DNA of 64,000 bases from Delphinus delphis (lineage: Eukaryota > Chordata > Mammalia > Artiodactyla > Delphinidae), in contig NC_082695.1 of NCBI RefSeq assembly GCF_949987515.2, positions 71,690,466 to 71,754,465 of the forward strand, read 5' to 3'. Both the position numbers and the translations under genes were made by a program. Shown here one piece after another: positions 45,420-58,526 of the stretch. The notes beneath the pieces are model-generated. The model saw only the letters and a program-made list of their open reading frames with translations. It was not told the DNA's origin and ran no database searches. Within the stretch, counting starts at the first letter, position 1. Every line of letters starts with the position of its first letter.

Positions 45420-46850
45420 ACTCTCTGCCTTCATAATTGACTTCAAACAGCTTCTTCTGGCTCTATACAAACTAAATTTCTGGACTGCGCTGACGATGAG
45501 AAAGAGGTGTTATAGGGTTACCCTTACTTGTCCTAAAATCTCAAGTCTTAAAGTTCTTGTTTACTGTCATTGCACGGCCACCAACCCTGGCAGTCTTGTG
45601 GTTATATTTACCACCTGTTGACCTGTTCTCTCCATGTACCATGCTGGAGCCTTAAAGAATAAAACATATTCCCTTCCTGCTTCATATTTTCTGTTAGCAC
45701 CCTGTTTCTCATTGCCTTTAGGGCTCTCACCTTAACTGACCTTTTAGCCTCATTTTTGCCTCTCCACACACCTCGTATGCTTTTGCTACCCACTTCTGTA
45801 GCTACATCAGGATCCTTTAGCATATTGTCCTGTCTTCCTTGAATTTTTTTTCACTTTTTGTCATTCCATGGTAAATTCTCATATATACTTTAAGATGCAA
45901 CTCAAATATTTCCTTTCCATGAGGTTCTTTTTGACATGTGCTCTCTTCCTCACCCCATCCCAAGCAGACTTAATTGATTTTTCTTCAGATGCTCACTGTG
46001 TTTTCACTTAAAAAATCTGTATTTTCCACAAAGCTCTACGTTTCTCTAAAGTCCTTGAGTTTTCCCCTTTTCATTTTTATCCCCTTTACCTAGCACAACC
46101 ATCATTCCAAAAAAAAGTCGAAGACTCTTCCCTCCTTGTCCTTCCCTACGTTCAATGCCCCCCCTCAAAAAAAACTCTTGATTTTCTCCCCATTTATACC
46201 ATTTTTATTTTTAAAAAAATCTAGATCATTGGTTTTCAAACATTTGAAACAAAGTGGTATCCTTTCTTCAAATGAAAACTTGCATACGCTGTGCTTGCGC
46301 ACACACTCCCACAGATAAAAAGGTAAAGCTGGGGACTTCGGAGGCTCCGTTTTCCTCCTGGCACTTCTAGGGAACTTGTAAGAGCTCCAAGAAGTAAGGT
46401 CTGCTACTTTAGAAAGTAGAAAGTTTTGCACTGGCCTTGTTGCTATGTCTGTTTTTGAGTCCTTCCACATCATTCTTCATGTTGTTTCAGGAGAGATCTT
46501 TCTAAAACACAAATCAAATTATTACTCGTGCTTATATTTTGTTAATGAGTCCCCATGGCCTCACCTCACATGTGAGCTTCTTGGGAGGTAAGGGTGTCTC
46601 CTTCACTTTGTGTCACCTGTTATGGCTAATTCCTGGCACGGGCTTGGTATGTAGTAGCCTGGGTGTTGAAGAGAATGAGGGAACTTGGCACGGTTACCCA
46701 TTTTCTTCATATTTGTGGCTTTGCTTTACTCAGATTGGCAGTGCCAGCCTCTTTCTTATTCAGATCCCTCCCATCTTTCAGGCCCAAATCTTCACTCCCT
46801 ATTTCAAAGCTGTCCTTAGCTTTAGCAGCTTTTATCAGTTTACCTTTCTT
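45420..46850 (+). repeat. L2 LINE fragments
   Basis: Several stretches read like L2, for example 'caactcaaatatttcctttc' near 45900, 'gtgagcttcttgggaggtaa' near 46571 and 'aggcccaaatcttcactccc' near 46780. Borders and continuity are uncertain. Confidence 0.5.
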
Positions 46851-48538
46851 TGATTTCTAAAGCAAGTTAATGTGATGATAAAGAACAACATGCTGATTTA
46901 TTTAGTGCACTTTTTTGTTACCGCGTGGTGGTATAACCTCTGTCTGGGTAATCCTAGCAACAACAACAGAAGCCATAAATGGTTTCAAAGGTACTTTCTT
47001 ATCCAGGAGGATATACTTTACCCAGTTTTGAGATACATACTTTGGGTTTCTCAGTCAGCCAGAGGTCATTATTTTAAGTTTATGCTTTAGTACAGTTGTG
47101 TGTCAAGACAGATTTGCCTTTGTTTCTCAACATGTTGTAGGTTGAACAATAAATCTTCGTTTTATTGTGTCTTCTGAAACCAAAATTGCTGTTGAGTCAG
47201 CTCATAGCCTGCAAATCAAACAGAAATCTTTGAAAAGTACATGCAATGAATTAAAAGCATTAGGTGTGATTTTTACCTTGGATGTGTTTCAGGTTCTTGT
47301 TGGGAAAGAGGAATAATAAAGCTTTATCCCCTTACATTAATATTCTATTGCTATAGTATACTTCCTAATTATGTTTTCTGTTCCATGTGTATGTTTCAGT
47401 AAGTGTGTTTCCTCTGTTGCTTTCAGAATTGTTTATAATTGCATTTCGTGTGAGAGCAGTTTTCTTAAAAAAAAAAAAAAGTGCTAACTAGGAAAAATGT
47501 ATTTCATCCCATTAAAAATAACTATCAAAACTTATGTTACCAAATGACTATTATATTTGTATTCAGGCTTGAAGACATTTTCTTTATTTTTAACTATATT
47601 TTTCATTTCTCTAATTGCTCTGTGGCCTTTATTAAACTAACTTGTTTTTGATAAATTGAAATGATCTCTATTTAGATTTAGGGATAAATACCTTCACCAT
47701 TTCTTATAGGAAGGCTTTTCTCTGAGACATCTATAATGTTATATTTTATATTTTTGATGTTATTGGGGAAGGAAAAGTGGACACTGTGTCTTTAATGGAA
47801 AGCAAAAGGTTATCTTTCTCTGGCCTTTGTGTGTATGTGCTGATGTGGATGTAGGCAGCCAGACAGGCAATGTGTGCAGAGAGACTAGGGAACTGGCTGC
47901 GGATCGATAGACGTGGTGTGAAGTGAATTAATGCGAGGCAGACCGTCTGTCTGTCATAAGGATTGCGGGGAATGCGGAGCGGTGTGGTCAGTCAATGAGG
48001 AGATCTGCTTCCAATAAATTCAAGCCTGCTGCCTGAAAATAAATTCTAGATATGCACCCCCGCCCTTCCTTATTGTGAAATTTTACTTTATTCAGAGTAA
48101 ATGTGTGTATCAGATTCTTGCCTCATGTACTTTAATTGGACCACTGGAAAACCACAGTTGGGAAAAACTGATGAAATAAAAATACCTGCTATTCTTTTAG
48201 ATCCATTTTTCAGTCTCAGTGGAAATCTATATTTTAATGGGAATCAGAAATATAATGTTTGTTAATATTTGTAAATATTCTGGTATACATTTTTTTTTCT
48301 GAGTCCTAGGAATATTGTTTAACACTTCCCTCTAATCGCCAATAAAATAATAATGAATTTAAATGGTTTTATATTGCAGTACTGGTTAAAGTGCTGTGTT
48401 TTAAATGTTATTCTATTAAAATTTAGTATTTAGTCTTTGATTGTTAAGTTAATCACATGACACTGAAGTCTTCTGAGTTCACATTATTAATCATTACTCA
48501 GATATTATTAGCCAATAGGAAAAAAATGTTTATAAAGG

Positions 48539-48594
48539 TATTGGGTTGACCAAGAATTTCCTTGGGATTTTTCCATAACAACGGAAACCCAATG
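48539..48594. mobile_element. Small mariner-like element
   Basis: The segment opens tattgggttgaccaagaatt and closes ggaaacccaatg. Its ends are inverted repeats (attgggtt and aacccaat) of the type seen in mariner elements with 'ttgggttggccaaaaagttc' termini. About 55 bp, so non-autonomous. Confidence 0.5.
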
Positions 48595-49155
48595 ATTTAC
48601 AAGCTTTTGAAAGATAAATCTTATAATAATGGACCTGATTTTACAGATGGGAAGAGGCAAGTGCAGTTTTATCTCATTGATTTTGAAAACTGTATTTCCA
48701 TATTTACATTAAAAAATGTTTTTCTAAGGTGATTAAAAATATTGCATACAAATGGGACAGTTGTCTATATACATCTCTCACAATGAATAGTGGTCTAAGT
48801 ATTTAGAAATCTAGATGGCGTGAAGATCTCATCATACTCTTCCCTGTCCTCTGTTTCTTACTTCTGCTGCTGCCACAGCCAAGCCTCCTTCCTTTCTCTG
48901 CTGTGTCCAAACTTACTGATAACAGTTTTCTCCTCCGTTCCATTTTTTCCTCGTTCTCCTTCTGATTCACAGCGTAGAACCCATTTATACCCATTGTCTG
49001 CATAATGTGTGTTCATTTTTTTTATTTTGTGAATCTGGATTTGGTTTTTTAAGTACCTCACATTTTCCCATGACTTCTTTGTATCTTTTTTTATTGTATC
49101 TCTTTGTTGCACCTTTTTATTGTATGTCTTTCACCAAAGCACACTTACTATTATT

Positions 49156-49321
49156 TTATAGTATATTTAAATAGCATAATTTGTGTCATGGGATTGAAGG
49201 TATTGAGTTCTATTCACGATGTATTTATTGAATCACTATTATAGTATATTTAAATAGCATAATTTGTGTCATGGGATTGAAGATATTGAGTTCTATTCAC
49301 GATGTATTTATTGAATCTTTA
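49156..49321 (+). repeat. Tandem duplication, two 83-bp units
   Basis: Units 49156-49238 and 49239-49321 share ttatagtatatttaaatagc and the rest of the 83-bp unit with about one internal mismatch (gaaggtatt versus gaagatatt). High identity suggests a recent event. Confidence 0.95.
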
Positions 49322-49719
49322 TGAGATGTTCTTTACTGCCAAGTATTTTGTGGATATTCAGAAAATGAATGTCTTAGATTTTATGGTATAGTTTGACAGA
49401 TAAGATCACTTACATCAAGTACGTAAGAAAATAGCAAAGAACTACCATATATTTAATTGACAGTGCTTATAATCTTGATTATCAATATGCAAGAAACTGA
49501 AGCCTCCATGTCGGTGTCCTAATATTTCTCAGGAATATTTCATCATCTTACTGATAGTGGAGAGTGATGAGGTGACTTTTATGTTTCAAAAAAGTTTAGT
49601 TTTTTAATACCAGGAAGAAAGTGATACATTTTTTTTCTGGTCATTGTGTTTCATTGCAAATAGCATTGTATTGTGGCATAACCTCAATTCTTTTTAGTGA
49701 CAGTGATGTAGGGCCTTCT

Positions 49720-49990
49720 ATTGTATCTTTTTTTTTTAAGTTAGGTTTATTGAGTATAATTTATATGTAGTAAAATTCACTCTTTTTAGTGTACAGTTCT
49801 GTGAATTTTTAACAAATGTAGATAGTCATATTTCTACTCCCAGGATTAAAATATAGATTATTTTCGTTATTCTAAAATAGTTGCTTAGACCATTTTGTAG
49901 TCAGCCTTCCTATCACACCCCTAGCCTCTGGCAATCACTGATTTGATTTGTATCCTATAGTTTTGCCTTATGCAGAATGTCTGCTGTCTG
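49720..49990 (-). mobile_element. Old LINE-1 3' UTR fragment, antisense
   Basis: 'taggtttattgagtataatt', 'actctttttagtgtacagtt' and 'cctctggcaatcactgattt' match the typical antisense L1M 3' UTR. Confidence 0.75.
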
Positions 49991-50556
49991 TTATGTCTGC
50001 CTATTATAAGATAGTAATGTAGCATGTAACTAAATACTGTGGAGATCAGAAATATGGAGGTTATGGTTGGGAATTTAAAAAAATGTTTCTTTTTTTTTTG
50101 GCAGGTAATGATTACCATGCTTAGAAGGGTTAAATAATGGGTTTTGCTCATCTTTTACCATAACTTTATGGTCCAAAAGTTCAAAAGGAAATCTTCTATC
50201 ATTTCCTTAAAACAAACTTATTAAAATTAGCTTTAAATGATCTGTGCCATTTGTATTTGATTGTAGTAATTTGGCCTTTCCATTCTCAGTATCTCTTACC
50301 TTTATATCTTCCAACAAAGGTTGGAATCTTAGGTATTTTGTTATCATGACAATGCCCAATTAGACTTCAAGTTAAGATATTTTAGCTGATCCTTAAAAAT
50401 GGAAATATATAGAATTTTGAAGTAACCAAATCAATCTTTTTGTATTGATTTGTAAACAAAATAACCCAGAGAATTTGACTATAAGAACTAACAGAATGAG
50501 TTACAAATATGGTCAAAATCAAGAATATAGTTTAATTTTTTAAATTAAAAAGGGAG

Positions 50557-50850
50557 GGCTTCCCTGGCGGTGCAGTGGTTGAGAATCTGCCTGCTAATGG
50601 AGGGGACACGGGTTCGAGCCCTGGTCTGGGAAGATCCCACATGCCGCGGAGCAACTAGGCCCGTGTGCCACAACTACTGAGCCTGCGCGTCTGGAGCCTG
50701 TGCTCTGCAACAAGAGAGGCCGCGATAGTGAGAGGCCCGCGCACCGCGATGAAGAGTGGCCCCCGCTCGCCGCAACTAGAGAAAGCCCTCGCACAGAAAC
50801 GAAGACCCAACACCGCCGTAAATAAATAAATAAATTTAAAAAAAAAAAAA
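50557..50850 (+). mobile_element. Long-form CHR SINE with target duplication
   Basis: It opens ggcttccctggcggtgcagt and ends with (TAAA)n and poly-A. The target copies aaaagggag lie at 50548-50556 and 50851-50859. It is inverted relative to the SINE at 51042. Confidence 0.92.
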
Positions 50851-51041
50851 AAAAGGGAGCATTACTCCTTCCTGACACAAGAAAAACATTCAGGGTGAAT
50901 TTGTTTTCTTATTGCATAAGTGTTCTATGTGGCCCTTGTCTCCCTGTTTTCTTCAGCTACACGGCAGAAATGATACCAAAAGAGTACACAGAAGCGGTGT
51001 GGATTTCTTGGTTGATCTGGAATGGTAGAAAAGCAAACTTT

Positions 51042-51247
51042 TTTTTTTTTTTTTTGCGGAACGCGGGCCTCTCACTGTTGTGGCCTCTCCCATTGCGGAG
51101 CACAGGCTCCGGACGCGCAGGCTCAGCGGCCATGGCTCAAGGGCCCAGCCGCTCCGCGGCATGTGGGATCTTACCGGACCGGGGCACGAACCCGTGTCCC
51201 CTGCATGGGCAGGCGGACTCTCAAACACTGCACCACCAGGGAAGCCC
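51042..51247 (-). mobile_element. CHR-type SINE with short target duplication
   Basis: A poly-T run is followed by the reversed CHR body, ending ccaccagggaagccc. Short target copies caaacttt lie at 51034-51041 and 51248-51255. Confidence 0.9.
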
Positions 51248-51249
51248 CA

Positions 51250-53790
51250 AACTTTATAAAAACAGCTTCTTTGAGATATAATTCATATGCCATTAAATTC
51301 ACACTTAAAACGGTACAATCCAGTGGCTTTTAGCATATTCTGAGTTGTGCAGCTATCACCACCATCAATTTCAGAACATTTTCATTACACCAAAAAGAAA
51401 CTATAGACTCATTAGTATAACTAGATGGAGTCATGCAACATGTGCTCTTTTGTGGCTGGTTTCTTTTACTTAGCACTTCATTTCCTTGTATTGCTGATTA
51501 ATATCCCATTGTATGACTTTATCACAATTATCTATTCATCAGTAAATTGTGATATATTTATACATTTATTCATCAGTCTTTGGACATTCAGATTGTTTAT
51601 ACACTCTGGCTTTTATGGGTAATGCTGCTGTGAGCATTCCTGTACAAGTCTTTGTGTGGACATATGTTTTCATCCCTGGCAGTGGAATTGCTGGGTCACA
51701 GGATAACTCTATGCTTAACCTTTTGAGGAACCACCAGACTGTTTACTGTAGAGTGCTGAGAGTGCTTTATATAGTCTAGGTACTAGTCACTTGTTGGGTA
51801 TGTGATTTGTGAATCTTTTCTCTTAAGTCTGTTGCTTGTCTTTTTAACCTTATAATAGGGTCATTTATAGAGCACAAGTTCTTAATTTTAGTGAAGTCCA
51901 CTTTACCAGTTTTTCCTCTTATGGATTGTGCTTTTGGTGTCAAGTCTGGCCTCAGGTACCAAAGATTTTCTCCTACTATTTTTTTTTTAAGTTTTATAGT
52001 TTTATGTTCTACATTTAAGTCCAGATTCATTTTGAGCTGATTTTTAAATAAGGTGTGAGCCGTAGTTCAAAGTTCATACTTTTTGTGTGTGGATATCCAG
52101 TTGTAGCAGCCCATTTGTTGAAAAGGCTATCTTTCCTCCATTGATTTGCTCTTTGCACCTCTGTCAAATAACATTGGACATATTTGTGTTTGTCTTTTTC
52201 TGGTTTTCTATTCTGTTCGCTTAATCTAAAACCAAATAGTTTTAATAACTTTAAATGATAAGTCTTCAATGGGGCTGGCTGATTTTTCCTACCTTATTTT
52301 TTTTTCAAAAATTCTTTTAGCTATTCTAGTTCCTTTGTCTTTCTATATAATTTTAGAAATATTTGGCTGTATGTACAAAAAATCATGCTGGGATTTTGAT
52401 AGGAATTACATTAAACCTGTATACAGAAAATTGACATTATTACTATGTAGAATCTTTCAACCTATGAACATGGTATGTCTCTCCATTTCATTTATTTATA
52501 CCTTCGATGTTTTGTCAGTGTTTTGTAGGTTTCATCTATTTTTTTTTTGTATTTACATCTTTTCAGTCTTTTTTTTTACAGTATTTCAGTCTTTTTTGAG
52601 CCAGCGTTACTAGTATTTTTCTTTTAAGTTTAGGTGTCCACGTATTCATTGTTAACATATAGAAATATAATTAAGAATTTTTTTCTTGTATTTTGCAGCC
52701 TTGCTGTACTCACTTATTAGTTTGCTTATTTTTTGTAGATTCATTTAGATTTTCCACATAGACAGTTATTTTTTCATTGAGTAGGATTACCTCATCCATT
52801 CCAAACTGTATGTGTTTTCTTTTCTTGCTTTATTGCACTGGCTAGAAATTTCCAATGCTGTGGGGTTTTTTTGTTTTGTTTTGTTTGTTTTTACATCTTT
52901 ATTGGAGTATAATTGCTTTACAATGTTGTGTTAGTTTCTGCTGTATAATGAAGTGCTATATGTATACATATATCCCCATATCCCCTCCCTCTTGCACCTC
53001 CCTTCCACCCTCCCTATCCCACCCCTCTAGGTGGTCACAGAGCATTGAGCTGATCTCCTTGTGCTATGCAGCTGCTTCCCACTAGCTATCTGTTTTACCT
53101 TTGGTAGTGTATGTATGTCAATGCCACTCTCTTACTTCGTCCCAGCTTCCTCTTCCCCCTCCCTGTGTCCTCAAGTCCATTCTCTACGTCTGCGTCTTTT
53201 TTCCTGTCCTGCCCCTAGATTCATCAGAACGATTTTTTTTTTTAGATTCCATATATATGTGTTAACATATGGTATTTGTTTTTCTCTTTCTGACTGACTT
53301 CACTCTGTATGACAGACTCTAGGTTCATCCACCTCACTACAAATAACTCAATTTTGTTTCTTTTTATGGCTGAGTAATATTCCATTGTATATATGTTAAA
53401 TAAGAGTGGCATTGTGGACATCTTTACTTCATTCTTGATCACAGGAGGAAAGCATTCAGCCTTTCACTGTTAAGTATAATGTTAGCTGCAGATTTTTAGT
53501 AGGTGCTTTTATTAACTTGAACAAGTTCCTCTCTCTCTTCTATTTGTATTTTTCTGAGGGTTTTTTTAAATCATGAATTGGTGTCAAATTTTATCAAGTT
53601 ATTAACATGTTCATATGATTTTTTTCTTCTTTAACCTCTTAATATTTTGATTTACATTGATTGATTTTTTGAATTAATGTAAGGATCGTGTTACACTGAT
53701 TCAAAAATCAATGTAATACTTATATTTTGTCAAGGATTTTTGAGACTATATTCATGAGAGATATTGATTTGTAGTTTTATTTTTTTGTTG
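51250..53790 (-). mobile_element. Old LINE-1 (3' UTR and ORF2 part), antisense, interrupted
   Basis: 'ttgagatataattcatatgc', 'acggtacaatccagtggctt' and 'ggatatccagttgtagcagc' are antisense L1M 3' UTR and ORF2 signatures. The element continues to about 53790. It is split at 52862-53395 by the 3' end of a young LINE-1. Confidence 0.8.
52862..53395 (-). mobile_element. 5'-truncated young cetartiodactyl LINE-1 (3' UTR only)
   Basis: The segment is the antisense of the young cetartiodactyl L1 3' UTR, with 'tctttattggagtataattg', 'cacccctctaggtggtcaca', 'tgactgacttcactctgtat' and 'gagtaatattccattgtata'. It contains only 3' UTR, a common result of incomplete reverse transcription. The old LINE-1 resumes at 53396 ('ttaaataagagtggcattgt'). 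Confidence 0.88.
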
Positions 53791-53796
53791 TTTGTA

Positions 53797-53999
53797 CAGT
53801 TGACCCTTGAACAACGTGGGTTTGAACTGAGTGGGTTCACTTATATGTGGATTGTTTTCAGTAGTAAATACTACAGTACTACATGATCTGTGGTTGGTTG
53901 TATCCATGGATATGGAGGGCCAGCTATAAGTTACACCCAGATTTTTGACTACACAGAGGTTTGGTGCCCCTAACCCCTGCATTGTTCAATGATCAACTC
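53797..53999 (+). mobile_element. Tigger-like DNA transposon remnant
   Basis: It opens cagttgacccttgaacaacg and ends 'attgttcaatgatcaactct', nearly inverted repeats. TA dinucleotides flank it (53795-53796 and about 54000-54001), as expected for the Tc1/mariner-pogo group. About 203 bp, so non-autonomous. Confidence 0.82.
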
Positions 54000-55379
54000 T
54001 ATTTTCTTTTTTTCTGACAAGATATATAGGATTTTATAACCCTTACTTTGTTTTGGAAAGCATCGATCAAAGAACCAGTTTCAGCATAGATACTTCTTGG
54101 TCTTTCAACCTTGGTTACTTTGAGATATCCACGTTTGCTTCTTAAGCTCTGTTCCAAAATACTGAATGCCCTCAGTTGAACAGTTTGTCTAGTATAGCCC
54201 AAGAACACCATGGAGGACTTCACAGTAATTATACTCAATATCATGGGATTCCATGACTTCTCATGCTTGTGCTGTGATATTCTGTCATGCCTCCTATCCT
54301 GCCCTGAGCAACTCAGTCCCTGGGAGGACTTACTGGTAAAAGGATATTGGGGTTGAAATCGGAAGATCTACACATCAATACTGGTTCTTGAATTTAGTAA
54401 CTGTGTTATGCCAAGCAAGTACTTGACCTCTCTGATTAAATGAGATAAATTTAAATGGATTTATAAACTTGTTACACATAAATACTAGCATTATTTTCAT
54501 GGAATCCATTAATTTTACAGGAAAGGAAAATACTACTAATAAATGATTGTTGCCATCTAAACTGTTCCTTAATATCATTTCCCTGTTTCTCTGATCATTT
54601 TCAAAATTATCAACTGTTAAGCATGGAATGAGACTGAAAGATTTCAGAGATTTATATTTTGATTTAATAATCTGAAACAACGATCTTTGATTTTGTGCTT
54701 AGGCAGTAAGTCTGTAGAAATGTGGCGTTTACCTTCTTATCTCTTCTTTGTGATTATTTTACTGATAACCATCTTTAATCAAATAACATAATATTATTTT
54801 TCTAGTAATTCCTCTTTATTTTAAAATTTTATCTTGAAAACCTAACAACAAAAGTGATGCTGTAAAGGGATGGCCTTTGTCATTTTTTGTTATTGGGGAC
54901 CATTCATTTAGCACTGTTCATTCTTTTGTTGGAGCAATACTTAATAAAGTGCTTGCACTAAAATGACGTTCTCCTCCCCAAATTTAAATTGTTAGGCCTT
55001 GGAACTGCCTACTGGTAGGTCTACTTCTGGATCATTCATGGTGGTTAATGACTAAGATTCTTCCTCTTGGTGCCTTTCATAAACCTGAGGCAGCAAGGTT
55101 GAATTTCATGTAGAAATTCAGTTAATGCATCTTGGAAGAAAAGAAATCCTGGAATATTTGTAGCTTCTGGTTTTAAAAATATTGTGTTAGATTTTATATG
55201 TGCAGTTATCGAAGTACTTATTAAGAAGATTTGATTAAAATGTTCAACTCCTGAAGTAAGTTCCAGTGGGTGACATTTTTCTATACCATGATTGAGCAAT
55301 ACCTCTTGGTAACCATGTGTAAAATATTGGACACCCCCTCCTATCCATTGCCTAATTAGATGCAAATTGACAACAAAAT

Positions 55380-55830
55380 ATAGGCATTCTCCTCTTTTTG
55401 AAAGTTTGCTTTACAACCCTTCACTTTTATGAAAGATTGTCGTCAGTACCTGTTTTTGCTGATTGAAAGATAGCTCAAGAGGATTTTCGCTTTTATGAGA
55501 AAAGACAAAAGGCAATAATAGCACTCAGCGTTTGTTTAGCAGTGAGCTGTCACAGAGCCAGGCACACCAAGAGCGGCTTAGAGCGGCACCACCAAGCTCC
55601 TTCCCTGGGAACTAGCTCAGCATCTCAGCATCAAGCTGCCATGGGTTTGAACTGTGTCTGTGAGCATCTGTGCTTTGTCTTGAATTCTGTGCCTTTGTTA
55701 GGAAGATGTGTCCTAAGGTGATTGCTCCTTTGCTTTATATCATTCTGGCTTACAAAAGGTTTCACAGCAGTGCTCTACTTTCAGATAGTGGAGGGGGGGA
55801 ACCTATGTATCATCAAAGATGGGAAACTAG
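55380..55830. repeat. Unclassified interspersed repeat candidate
   Basis: The stretch contains 'gaaagtttgctttacaaccc' and 'ggattttcgcttttatgaga', then 'gaactagctcagcatctcag'. It has the look of a known mammalian interspersed repeat, but I cannot name the family or set its borders. Confidence 0.35.
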
Positions 55831-56298
55831 GTAAGTAAGGAAAAGACCTTTGTATGAACTTTCAGATTCTCAGGTGGTTTACAGAATGGAAGTTTTTGGT
55901 GCCCTGATCTAGTTCACCTGTCTGCTTTCAGTTAGGTTCTTTCAGTTCCATAATTATCTGACCTCATATCTAATTCCTTCAGAGACAGAGAGATATTATG
56001 CTCTTGGGGCAATGCATTTCAGGTCTTTTACACAGAATCAGAACACAGATCCCTCTTTTGTCATCATCCGTCTTCCCAACCCCCAAATTATAAGCAAACT
56101 AATATTAAAGAGAAGTAAACTTTTAAAATAGTCCTTCACTCTAGGTTTTTTTCTCCCTCTTTTTAGCATAATTATGTCTAAATTTGCTAAAGTAACTGTA
56201 GCAAAAACATTGAAAGGAATCAAGTAAAACTGTAATTTACTTCATCATTTTTCTGTTCCCAGATCTTAGTTAAAAGTCCGTATAGTTTGCATCCAGGT

Positions 56299-56316
56299 AC
56301 ATATATATATATATAA
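56299..56316 (+). repeat. (AT)n microsatellite
   Basis: A short pure AT run within 'gtacatatatatatatatat'. Confidence 0.85.
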
Positions 56317-56459
56317 AGCAATAGAACACACATGAATATTTTGTTCATTAATTTCTGTCTCTCCCTAATTTTGGTGAATATATTGTATTTTTTTTTAACA
56401 TATTGCATTTGCATCCAGTAAGTCAATTAAAATGCTTTAAGAGTTTTGGTCCACCTTTC

Positions 56460-56761
56460 ATTTTTTTTTTATAAATTTATTTATTTTATTTATTTATTTT
56501 TGGCTGCGTTGGGTCTTCATTGCTGCGAGGGGGCTTTCTCTAGTTGCAGTGAGCAGGGGCTACTCTTCTCTGCGGTGCACGGGGCTTCTCATTGCTGTGG
56601 CTACTGTTGCGGAGCACGGGCTCCAGGCGCATGGTCTTCAGTAGTTGTGGCGCACGGGCTTTGTTGCTCCGCGGCATGTGGGATCTTCCTGGACCAGGGC
56701 TCGAACCCATGTCCCCTGCATTGGCAGGAGGATTCTCAACCACTGTGCCACCAGGGAAGCC
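56460..56761 (-). mobile_element. Long-form CHR SINE just upstream of a WDR7 exon
   Basis: A T-rich tail and (TTTA) units are followed by the reversed long CHR body, ending ccaccagggaagcccc. The target copies ccacctttc lie at 56451-56459 and 56762-56770. The element ends about 54 nt before the exon at 56816, next to its branch-point candidate (near 56783-56791). Confidence 0.93.
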
Positions 56762-56790
56762 CCACCTTTCTTTCAGTTTTTAAAAACTAA

Positions 56791-56991
<201 letters not shown>

Positions 56992-58318
56992 TAAATATGT
57001 TGATGGAAAGGATGGAAACTTGCACTGATGGAGTGTTTAGTTTTTGATACCCTTTAGTGCCCTTTTTGATATTGAAGTAGAAAGAAGCAGACTGTTTATT
57101 TCATCCAGGTTTGCTCATTGTTGTTATAACAGTGAACCTGCTAGATGTGCATTTGATTTTCTGAGAACCTTCTAATTCAGAGGCTAGGATCATTACTAAA
57201 GCCTTGGAACATGTAGAGGAATACACTTATTGTGTTATGAAAAGTTTTGCAATTATAGTAGGGTAAACTGAAAATATCAAAGTTGTAATAGCAATTTATG
57301 CAACACAGGCTACATGAGGAAACTTACAGATACTCTTTGTACCTATACTATAGAAATGAATCCTGCTTTTTCAAATTACTTACATTGTTTGGGTATTCAA
57401 CATTCTTATCTGTATTATTTATCACCTGATCAGGCATAATGTAAAATTTATGAAAGCCATACACTGCATATGTTCAGCCTGTCTTTTTATAGGCTTAAAG
57501 CAGTTTCAATTACTGGATCTCCAAATGCATTCAGCTCAATTTCTTTCAATGAACGGAGGATAAAAACAACCTAGTATAAATATTTTTATTGGTATTAAGA
57601 ATGATAAACTCTTATTTTTGGTGCGTATGGTTAAAATGTAAAATCTGACCATATAAATCTACAACTATTGTGAAACAAGAAGCATTAACTTAATAGTAAT
57701 CAATAATTTGAAAAGAAGCATGCCCAGTAAATATCAGTAAAATTTTTAACAATAATTAAAGGGAGAAAAAAAACCCAAAAAACAAAGGGAAGTTGTATTT
57801 TTTTTCCTCTTCCTTTTTCCTTTTAAAGCTCTGTGTAGCAGGTTCTTTACTGTTATCACCTGACTGCCCTTAAATTTCTTTCACTGGGAAGAAGTTGAGG
57901 GAGCTTTATGATCTCCCTTGAAAATTTACAAAGCCTTTATTTAAAAACCCATAGACTTGTGCCACTGCTGCAAATAAGTAGTTGACTACATTGAGGAGCA
58001 TCCGGTTTTCTGCAAAAATGAGATGATGGTGGTTGCTCTTACTTTTTAATGTATCAATTCATTGATTAAAAAAAAATCATCCACCTTAAATATAAATTAG
58101 TTTGCAAACGTCCAACTTTGCTGAAAGTCATTTGTACTTCACAATTATGGAACTTGTTTTGGCAGCTACTAGAGGAAATTATTTCATTTAAAGATTTTTA
58201 AAAACTATTTCTTGCTTTATTCAGTTTTCACTGCTTTTTTAAAAATAATGCTATAGATATGTTTTGTTATTCCCTCTAAATTTTAAAGGTTTTCTTGTCT
58301 ATAAAAAGTCATGGTTTA

Positions 58319-58526
58319 GGGCTTCCCTGGTGGTGCAGTGGTTGAGAGTCCGCCTGCCGATGCAGGGGACACGGGTTTGTGCCCCGGTGCGGGAAGATCC
58401 CACATGCCGCGGAGCGGCTGGGCCCGTGAGCCACGGCTGCTGAGCCTGGGCGTCCGGAGCCTGTGCTCCGCAATGGGAGAGGCCACAACAGTGAGAGGCC
58501 CGTGTACCGCAAAAAAAAAAAAAAAA
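58319..58526 (+). mobile_element. CHR-type SINE with 16-bp target duplication
   Basis: It opens gggcttccctggtggtgcag and ends in poly-A. The target copies aaaaagtcatggttta (58303-58318) and aaaaagtcgtggttta (58527-58542) differ by one base. Confidence 0.94.

Noticed and set aside
49156..49321. CRISPR-like direct repeats
   Set aside because: There are only two adjacent long units without spacers, in a mammalian intron: a tandem duplication.
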